Assembly: GCF_013377855.1 (NCBI RefSeq)
Contig: NZ_JABXYJ010000004.1
Coordinates: 1-64,000 of the forward strand
DNA length: 64,000 nt
Direction: 5' to 3'
Origin: Cognatundibacterium oligocarboniphilum
GTDB taxonomy: Bacteria; Pseudomonadota; Gammaproteobacteria; Burkholderiales; Burkholderiaceae_D
Shown here: piece after piece, positions 58,415 through 64,000 of the stretch
Layout of the letters: every line of letters begins with the position of its first letter
Numbering within the stretch: position 1 is the stretch's first letter
The notes under the pieces: generated by a model
Databases searched by the model: none
Told to the model about the DNA's origin: nothing
Seen by the model: only the letters and a program-made list of their open reading frames with translations
Made by a program: the position numbers and the translations under genes

Positions 58415-59245
58415 TCACTTGCGGCCTGCATTCATGATGCGGGCAATGTCGCCGTTTTTCTTTCCGGAACGGATCACGCCGTTGAGCTTGCGTATCCAGA
58501 GATCGTAACGGCCGGGTGTGGCGGCAAAACACAGTTCATCCACCAGCAGCGGTTTCGGCAAAACCGTGAAGTCCGGTTGATTACCGTCAGCACGCACCAT
58601 GTCACGCGCAGTGACCTGATGCAAATAGGCCGCCACCTCGTCTGCCCGCTCATGAAAATCCCCGAACAGCATGGCATCCATGCGGCGGTTCATCAGCTTT
58701 TTCAGGCGGGGAATATCGGAACTGACGTCTTCTTCAACGTTGAATTTCACCTGCCGCTGCGCCTCGAATGCATCGCCATAACTGGAACCGCGGGTGATGC
58801 CGATGGTTTTTCCCTGCAGATCCGCCACACTGTCAAACGGAAACACCGCATCGCTGCGCACCACCAGCCACACATAATTGGCATAGAAAACGTCGGAAAA
58901 TGCCAGATCAGACAGGAGCTTTCCCTTACTCAGTCCAAACGCCAGACCTTCGCCCTGACGCACATTATCAATCAGACGGGGATAGGTGTAACGGCGGATA
59001 TCGAAACGGATTTGCAGACGCCGTTCAACATAGTCCAGTAAATGCCGCACTTCGGGACGCAAAGGCTGCATGTCGCCGGATTCGTTGCGGTTTTCCCGGA
59101 TCAGCAGTACCAGTGTGGCCGGCTCGGTCGCTGCGGCCTGTACCGGAGACATCATCAGTAGCCAGGACAGGAGCAGGCAGCCGCAAGTGCGCACGCTGCG
59201 CCGCCTGAACCATTCAACACTCCTGCTGCCCATTATTGATGCCAT
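58415..59245 (-). CDS. periplasmic substrate-binding protein (SBP family 3-like)
   Basis: A 276-residue exported protein. A signal peptide (CGCLLLSWLLMMSPVQA) precedes a bilobed binding domain with LVLLIRENR, YVERRLQIRFDIRRYTY and LQGKTIGITRGSSYGDAF, features of extracellular solute-binding family 3. No ABC transporter subunits lie nearby, so it may be an orphan or act in sensing. AGAGGAAATAGC precedes the ATG at 59243-59245. It ends one base after the radical SAM stop on the opposite strand. Confidence 0.82.
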   Translation of the reverse strand: MASIMGSRSVEWFRRRSVRTCGCLLLSWLLMMSPVQAAATEPATLVLLIRENRNESGDMQPLRPEVRHLLDYVERRLQIRFDIRRYTYPRLIDNVRQGEGLAFGLSKGKLLSDLAFSDVFYANYVWLVVRSDAVFPFDSVADLQGKTIGITRGSSYGDAFEAQRQVKFNVEEDVSSDIPRLKKLMNRRMDAMLFGDFHERADEVAAYLHQVTARDMVRADGNQPDFTVLPKPLLVDELCFAATPGRYDLWIRKLNGVIRSGKKNGDIARIMNAGRK

Positions 59246-59302
59246 GCTATTTCCTCTGCATATCACTTCATCATAATGCACAGCGGGGAAATAAAATTTC
59301 TT

Positions 59303-59617
59303 TCAGGCAAATTTTTCCAATAAGGTGGCAAGACGCTGACTACTGATCAGCATTTCTTCTCTGGTTGTCGCCTGTCCGGCATGAGTCGTTACGGAATCCG
59401 TCAGCAAGGTCACAAAGGAGCGATCGAGCGCTTTGCGGGCCGCAGACATCTGCTGCGCAATGCCTTCGCAATCGGCAGGGTCGTCGGCCTTGGCGATCAG
59501 CTTCTGCACGCCGCGCAACTGACCTTCGATACGCGCCAGACGATGTAATAAATCTTTTTTCTGGGCATCGCTCAGTGCCTTGCCAGAGATGATTTTTAAT
59601 GGGGGAGTATCGGACAT
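59303..59617 (-). CDS. CsoR/RcnR/FrmR-family transcriptional repressor
   Basis: A 104-residue all-helical repressor of the DUF156 family, starting MSDTPPLK with a helix RLARIEGQLRGVQKLIAKADD. The family Cys is present (DDPADCEGIAQQMSAARKAL), but 25 residues later, where CsoR, RcnR and FrmR have His, this protein has Ser, and the position of CsoR's second Cys is His (SVTTHAG). The ligand set would be Cys-Ser-His, unusual for copper or nickel sensing. The start at 59615-59617 was chosen because AGAAAGAG lies upstream and the earlier in-frame Mets are not family-like. A TACT-N6-AGTA operator lies about 50 bases upstream. No metal transporter is adjacent. Confidence 0.88.
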   Translation of the reverse strand: MSDTPPLKIISGKALSDAQKKDLLHRLARIEGQLRGVQKLIAKADDPADCEGIAQQMSAARKALDRSFVTLLTDSVTTHAGQATTREEMLISSQRLATLLEKFA

Positions 59618-59941
59618 ATTGCTCTTTCTGCTGTGATGAAATAAGGGGTTCTGTGCTACCAAAAGACATACTCTGCCCAGTATATATCTCACATTCAAGA
59701 AGGGTGCAAAATATCACTTCGCCTCTTGTGCGACGGCACGACAGACTTACCCGGTACAGATCCGCTCAGGCAAAGAAATTTCCGTCAAAAAATATTTATT
59801 TCCAAGAAGAATTTCACTATGGAAATTTTATTGCCGGATTCGGCCACGATTCACAATTTAACGTCGCTAAACAACGTGCAAATGCCATTTGTCTGCAGCT
59901 TATGCCGCATAATAAAGTCTGTCTGATTCTGTTTTTCTGCC
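59618..59941. other. 324-bp divergent intergenic region holding the CsoR-type operator
   Basis: This gap separates the CsoR-family gene (minus) and the MASE1-GGDEF-EAL gene (plus). The operator at 59668-59683 lies near the repressor start. The right part is A/T-rich (about 59790-59830) and likely holds the plus-strand promoter, but no clear -10/-35 pair could be named. Confidence 0.55.
59668..59683 (-). promoter_or_regulatory. CsoR/RcnR-type operator upstream of the repressor
   Basis: On the minus strand the site reads ATACTGGGCAGAGTAT: TACT, six bases beginning GGG, then AGTA. This matches the type 2 operator of the CsoR/RcnR family (TACT-G-rich six-base core-AGTA). It begins 50 bases upstream of the repressor start codon, consistent with autoregulation. 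It may also affect the divergent gene whose start is 258 bases away. Confidence 0.7.
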
Positions 59942-62911
59942 ATGCCGAATTCGCTGCAAGCGCACCTCCCCGTTTTGTCATCCGCCAAACCCAGGTTTTC
60001 TCTGGTGTTGCTGGTCATGCTGTTGTATTTTCTGGCGAGCAAAATGACGTTTGCGGTGTCTCACAGTTACCCGAATGTCAGCCTGATCTGGCTGCCGTCC
60101 GGCATTGCCACGGCAGCATTGTTCCGGTTTGGCCGTCCGATGATGGCGGTGATTTTTGTTGCCGGCCTGCTCATGGAACTGAGCTGGAGCCTGAAGCTCC
60201 ACGTCGCCGTACCGCTGGCGCTGGGCAATCTGCTCGGTCCGCTGCTGGCAAGCTGGATCATGCGCCGGCAGCGCTTCAATCCGCGCTTTGCCCGGCGACG
60301 CGATGTCGTCGGCTTTACCGCTGCCGCCATGCTGGGCGCGGCCTTGTCCTCGTCCGCCGGCATACTGACCGTGATGGCGCTTGGGCGACAACCCGTCTCC
60401 GGCAGCTCCTGGTTCAGCTGGTGGGCGGGCGATGCGGTGGGCACATTGCTGATCGCTCCCATGCTGCTGAGCCTGTCTGCGCATTTTCCGACCGCATTAC
60501 AGAGACGAACCAAGGAACTCCTGACTTTCCTCGTGGTGCTGTGCAGCGTGCACTGGTTTGTGTTCCTGTCGCCTTACAATCACCTGAACATGATTTTTAT
60601 CGTAGTCGGCACGCTGATCTGGGCAGCAATCCGCTTTGACCTGACACTGGTCAGCAGCTCCACCCTGGCTTCGGCATTATTTGCCGCCTGGGCCGCCTCT
60701 CAGCATCAGGGGCCGTTTTCAGATGACGACTCTGCCAGTTTGTTTACCCTGTGGGCTTATGCCACGACGATTGCGCTGATTACGCTGCTGATTGCGTCCC
60801 TGCAATCGGAAAACCGCGCTGCACGCAAGCAGATCCATGATGCTTACCAGCGCATTCACAAAGTGGCTTCGCGGCTGCCCGGACTGGTCATGCAATACCG
60901 GGTCCGGGATCAACATACCTCCAGCGTACCGTTTGCCAGTGACACCATCCGGCAAATGTTTGAAGTCGCCGCCGACGAGGTCAGAGAAAATGCACGCCCC
61001 CTGTTTCAACGGATCGACCGGCGCGACTTCGAAACCGGTAAGCGCCGCCTGTACGAAGCCGCCGCTCAGTTATCTGCCTGGCAAACCGAATTCCGCCTGC
61101 ACCGCCGCGATGGCAGCATACGCTGGCTGTATATCGATGCGCTGCCAGAACCGGAGCCCGATGGTGCGATGCTGTGGCACTGTTTCGTCACCGATATCAC
61201 CGACCGCAAGCAGGCCGATACCGAGCTGAGGATTGCAGCCTGTACCTTTGAATCGCAGGAAGGTATTTTCGTCACGGATCCCAACTGGCGGATTTTGAAA
61301 GTCAACCAGACCTTCACCCGCCTGACCGGTTACGAAGCAACCGAGCTGACCGGTTGTCACCCGCCAATATTGCGCAACCGGGAGCAGCACGAAGGATTTT
61401 TCCAGGAAATTGTTGACGCCCTGCATCAGCATCATTTCTGGCACGGAGAATTATGGAGCTCCAGAAAAAACGGTGATATTTATCCCCAGATGATCACCCT
61501 GACTGCCATCATGGACGATAATGGCGAGGTCAGCAATTACATCGGCTCATTCACCGATATCAGCCAGCACAAAGGTTATGAAGCCGAAATCCGCAATCTG
61601 GCTTTTTACGATTCCCTGACGCAGCTTCCGAATCGCCGGTTGCTGATGGACCGGCTGGCGCATCTGATTTCCATCCACCAGCGCAACAGCAGCCACAGCG
61701 CGATTTTCTTTATCGATCTCGACAACTTCAAAGCCCTCAACGATACACGCGGCCATGATGCCGGCGATCTGTTGCTGGTTGAAACGGCAAAACGGCTGTG
61801 CGAATGTGTGCGGGATAGCGACACCGTGGCACGGCTGGGCGGCGACGAATTCGTGGTGGTGCTGGAAGAACTCAGCGACAGCAAGGAAGAAGCCCTGCAA
61901 CAGGCCGGCAAAGTCGCAGAAAAAGTGCGTCAGGTGTTAAGTGAGCCATATCAGATCACCGATTTTGAACATCATGGTTCCAGCAGTATCGGCGTCTGCC
62001 TGTTTCAGGGCGGCGACATTACCGTCAAAGACCTGTTCAAGCGCGCCGATACCGCCATGTATGAAGCCAAAACCGCCGGCAGGAACGCGGTACGCTTTTT
62101 TGATCCGGCAATGCAGGCCATCCTGGTGGTGCGCATGCTGATGGAATCGAACCTGCGCGCGGCGCTGGCCAACAACCAGTTCCAGCTGCATTATCAGGTA
62201 CAGGTCAATGCCGATGGCAAGCTGATTGGCGCAGAAGCCCTGCTGCGCTGGAAACATTCTGACCGCGGCTTTATTTCACCCGCCGATTTCATTCCTGTTG
62301 CCGAGGAAACCGGGCTGATCCTGCCGATCGGAAAATGGGTGCTGGAAACTGCCTGCGTCCAGCTCAAAAAATGGGAGGCCGACCCGGATACGGCCGATCT
62401 GACACTGGCGGTGAATGTCAGCGCCAAACAATTCCAACAGCATGATTTTGTCGATACGCTGTGCGACATGGTCAGCCGGCATCAGATTAATCCGACCCGG
62501 CTGAAACTGGAGCTGACAGAAAGCACGATTCTGGATAATGTCGATGCGACGACAGAAAAAATGCATCTGCTCAGAAAGATCGGCATTGCCTTTTCGATGG
62601 ACGATTTCGGCACTGGCTACTCCTCGCTGGCCTACCTGCAACGGCTGCCACTGAATCAGCTGAAAATCGACCAGTCGTTTGTGCGTGACCTGAGTGAAGA
62701 TGAAAATAACGCCACTATCGTCAGAGCGATTATCTCGCTGGGCGTGAATCTGGGACTGAACGTGATTGCCGAGGGCGTGGAAACCAAGGCGCAGCGCGCC
62801 TTCCTGATTGCGCATAACTGCTACGCCTTTCAAGGCTACCTGTTTTCCAGACCCTTGCCGCAGGAAGGCTTTCTGGCCATGATCAAAGAGCCGCCATCAA
62901 ACGATGCCTAA
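59942..62911 (+). CDS. MASE1-PAS-GGDEF-EAL membrane c-di-GMP protein
   Basis: A 989-residue inner membrane protein. The N-terminal MASE1 sensor domain covers about 15-300 with eight or so membrane helices and YPNVSLIWLPSGIATAALFRFG. Two PAS domains follow (about 310-420 and 425-545). The GGDEF domain is intact (RLGGDEF near 633) with an RxxD inhibitory site (RDSD) before it. The EAL domain has AEALLRW near 764, NVSAKQF, ELTESTIL, DDFGTGYSSL and LKIDQSFV, so both activities are possible. A weak ribosome site precedes the ATG at 59942. It is divergent from the CsoR-family repressor and overlaps the convergent peroxidase gene by 15 bases. Confidence 0.94.
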   Translation: MPNSLQAHLPVLSSAKPRFSLVLLVMLLYFLASKMTFAVSHSYPNVSLIWLPSGIATAALFRFGRPMMAVIFVAGLLMELSWSLKLHVAVPLALGNLLGPLLASWIMRRQRFNPRFARRRDVVGFTAAAMLGAALSSSAGILTVMALGRQPVSGSSWFSWWAGDAVGTLLIAPMLLSLSAHFPTALQRRTKELLTFLVVLCSVHWFVFLSPYNHLNMIFIVVGTLIWAAIRFDLTLVSSSTLASALFAAWAASQHQGPFSDDDSASLFTLWAYATTIALITLLIASLQSENRAARKQIHDAYQRIHKVASRLPGLVMQYRVRDQHTSSVPFASDTIRQMFEVAADEVRENARPLFQRIDRRDFETGKRRLYEAAAQLSAWQTEFRLHRRDGSIRWLYIDALPEPEPDGAMLWHCFVTDITDRKQADTELRIAACTFESQEGIFVTDPNWRILKVNQTFTRLTGYEATELTGCHPPILRNREQHEGFFQEIVDALHQHHFWHGELWSSRKNGDIYPQMITLTAIMDDNGEVSNYIGSFTDISQHKGYEAEIRNLAFYDSLTQLPNRRLLMDRLAHLISIHQRNSSHSAIFFIDLDNFKALNDTRGHDAGDLLLVETAKRLCECVRDSDTVARLGGDEFVVVLEELSDSKEEALQQAGKVAEKVRQVLSEPYQITDFEHHGSSSIGVCLFQGGDITVKDLFKRADTAMYEAKTAGRNAVRFFDPAMQAILVVRMLMESNLRAALANNQFQLHYQVQVNADGKLIGAEALLRWKHSDRGFISPADFIPVAEETGLILPIGKWVLETACVQLKKWEADPDTADLTLAVNVSAKQFQQHDFVDTLCDMVSRHQINPTRLKLELTESTILDNVDATTEKMHLLRKIGIAFSMDDFGTGYSSLAYLQRLPLNQLKIDQSFVRDLSEDENNATIVRAIISLGVNLGLNVIAEGVETKAQRAFLIAHNCYAFQGYLFSRPLPQEGFLAMIKEPPSNDA

Positions 62912-63772
62912 GGCGCTCCAGTCCACCTTATCATCCCGTACCGGCGGGCACCAGAAATAACTGGTGGTCAGCGGCAAGGTAAAACGGAACAGGGCATCGG
63001 TGATGCCGTCTTCCGCACCGGACATGCGCCGCAGCTGCGCTTCAAACGCGGCGAACGAGGCGGCAAACGCCACGAACACCAAGCCGGCCTGCTGCCCGTC
63101 CGCCCAGGGCATGGAACGGCGCAGCATAAATGCTTCCGGCTCAAAATCTTCCTGCGCGGTACGTTTCACATGCGCCGATGTGGGAGCATCTTCCAGTTCT
63201 TCATTGTCCGACGCACGCCGCCCTATCATCTGATCGCGCTCGTCCTGCGAGATGGCGTCCAATTTGTCGAAACGGTGTTCCCATTGCTGAACTGCGGCAA
63301 AGCTGCCGCCGTCTGCCGTCAGCGCCACCTGCAGCGCTTCCTCGCCCTGCGGATTTTCAGTGCCGTCTTCATAACCGCTGAGATCGCGTCCGTCCTGATA
63401 GCGGAAAGCGCAGATTGCCTGCCGCAAAACGAAGGCCGGTGCCAGCATCTGCTGCACATGGCGCTGCACGTGCACCAGCGCCCCGCGCTCGCTGTCGCGG
63501 CACCACAGCCATAATGCCGCCGGTGTCGCGGGCAGATGCATTGTCGCTCCCGGAATTTCCGTAAAATCGTACAGACCGGGAATCGCCGCGCCGAACAAGG
63601 CAGCCAGTTGCGCACCGATACCGGCCACCACCCGCTCGCCGTCTGCCAGTGACTGCAGTGCGCGTAACGCCGCCTCTGCGGCAGAACGGTCTGCCTGCGG
63701 CGAGAGCTCAAAACTCAGATAAACCGCCTGCGCCGGAATCGCCTGCAAAATCCCTTTCTGATACGCCTTCAT
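62897..63772 (-). CDS. Dyp-type heme peroxidase (YfeX-like)
   Basis: A 291-residue dye-decolourising peroxidase. The GxxDG motif is GYEDGTENP at 133-141, giving the catalytic Asp136, and the proximal heme ligand is probably His201 in APTSAHVKRT; the distal Arg is in LRRSMPW at about 219. No signal peptide or Tat motif is present, so it is cytoplasmic, as for YfeX of E. coli. A very strong site (GGAGGAAGGAA) precedes the ATG at 63770-63772. Its 3' end overlaps that of the GGDEF-EAL gene by 15 bases. Confidence 0.92.
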   Translation of the reverse strand: MKAYQKGILQAIPAQAVYLSFELSPQADRSAAEAALRALQSLADGERVVAGIGAQLAALFGAAIPGLYDFTEIPGATMHLPATPAALWLWCRDSERGALVHVQRHVQQMLAPAFVLRQAICAFRYQDGRDLSGYEDGTENPQGEEALQVALTADGGSFAAVQQWEHRFDKLDAISQDERDQMIGRRASDNEELEDAPTSAHVKRTAQEDFEPEAFMLRRSMPWADGQQAGLVFVAFAASFAAFEAQLRRMSGAEDGITDALFRFTLPLTTSYFWCPPVRDDKVDWSALGIV

Positions 63773-63985
63773 TTCCTTCCTCCATCATTGCCGAAACCGG
63801 ATCACTGTCCAGACCATAGTGTAATGCGGCGCAGCCCACCCTGCACAGAGCCTGACAAAAGGCTTGTGATCTCATCGCGTTCGTGATTACAATGAATCCG
63901 GCTGCAGGTTTTCACAAGAAGCCTTGTCACCACGTCGCTCGGACGGTTCCGGGCGTTACGTCACCCTACAATTTACTTTTCTGTC
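63773..63985. other. intergenic region at the right edge with an imperfect inverted repeat
   Basis: AAGGCTTGTGA near 63860 and TCACAAGAAGCCTT near 63914 are inverted copies of each other apart from two extra bases, with about 45 bases between. No terminator or riboswitch was recognised. It separates the peroxidase gene (minus) from a possible gene starting at the window edge. Confidence 0.4.
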
Positions 63986-64000
63986 ATGACTACTACACTA
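63986..64000 (+). CDS. possible start of a gene running off the window
   Basis: ATG followed by four further sense codons (Thr-Thr-Thr-Leu) continues to the window edge. There is no strong ribosome site and the product cannot be named; it could be the start of the next plus-strand gene or chance. Confidence 0.25.

Overview
The window looks like chromosomal DNA of a betaproteobacterium of the order Burkholderiales, most probably an Oxalobacteraceae-type organism with moderate GC. The basis is gene content and order (DUF1631, topB, smg, dprA, a LysM protein, then divergent def-fmt) and the protein families present (NhaR, DUF2917, DUF1800/DUF1501, B12-dependent MetH, several c-di-GMP proteins). 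This is inference; no rRNA or tRNA gene is present to confirm it. No prophage, insertion sequence or CRISPR array was seen, so the window appears to be core and near-core chromosome.

Layout. 0.2-8.4 kb (minus strand): a housekeeping run read LysM protein, dprA, smg, topB, DUF1631. 8.5-10 kb: def-fmt. 10.3-11.5 kb: two small lipoprotein genes, the second a FlgO-like gene broken by an in-frame amber codon. 11.6-14.4 kb: nhaR divergent from a Bax-inhibitor-1-type gene coupled to a TerC gene. 14.5-19.7 kb: a promoter, a SAM-II riboswitch and an intrinsic terminator ahead of full-length metH, then a ZntB/CorA-type transporter. 19.8-24.3 kb: an overlapping HD-GYP and PAS-GGDEF-EAL pair, then a Sel1-repeat protein. 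24.4-27.1 kb: a tandem methylglyoxal-synthase-like protein, a CII-like regulator and two single-domain chromate transporters.

27.1-31.8 kb: the DUF1800-DUF1501 secreted pair, a TonB/TolA-shaped membrane protein and a DUF2917 protein divergent from a MocR regulator. 33.6-40.1 kb: dctA, a CNNM/CBS/CorC membrane protein, a YegD-like Hsp70 and a REC-DUF3369-GGDEF-EAL protein. 40.1-43 kb: a Spy/CpxP-like periplasmic protein divergent from an OmpR-family two-component system. 43-48.3 kb: a ring-opening dioxygenase, a DUF2721 protein, an Ig/PKD-like lipoprotein, an acyl-CoA ligase and a thioesterase. 48.6-56.7 kb: two chemoreceptors, an HDOD protein, an exported metallo-beta-lactamase-fold hydrolase, slyX, a GH18 chitinase and a small secreted repeat protein. 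56.9-63.8 kb: a B12-type radical SAM protein, a periplasmic binding protein, a CsoR/RcnR-type repressor with its likely operator, a MASE1-PAS-GGDEF-EAL protein and a Dyp peroxidase.

Themes. Four c-di-GMP proteins, two chemoreceptors, an HDOD protein and an envelope-stress-type two-component system suggest a motile, environment-sensing organism. The most notable items are the SAM-II riboswitch with an attached terminator before metH, the tandem MGS-domain protein whose N-terminal half lacks the catalytic residues, the amber-split FlgO gene, and a CsoR-family repressor with unusual metal-ligand positions and a clear TACT-N6-AGTA operator.
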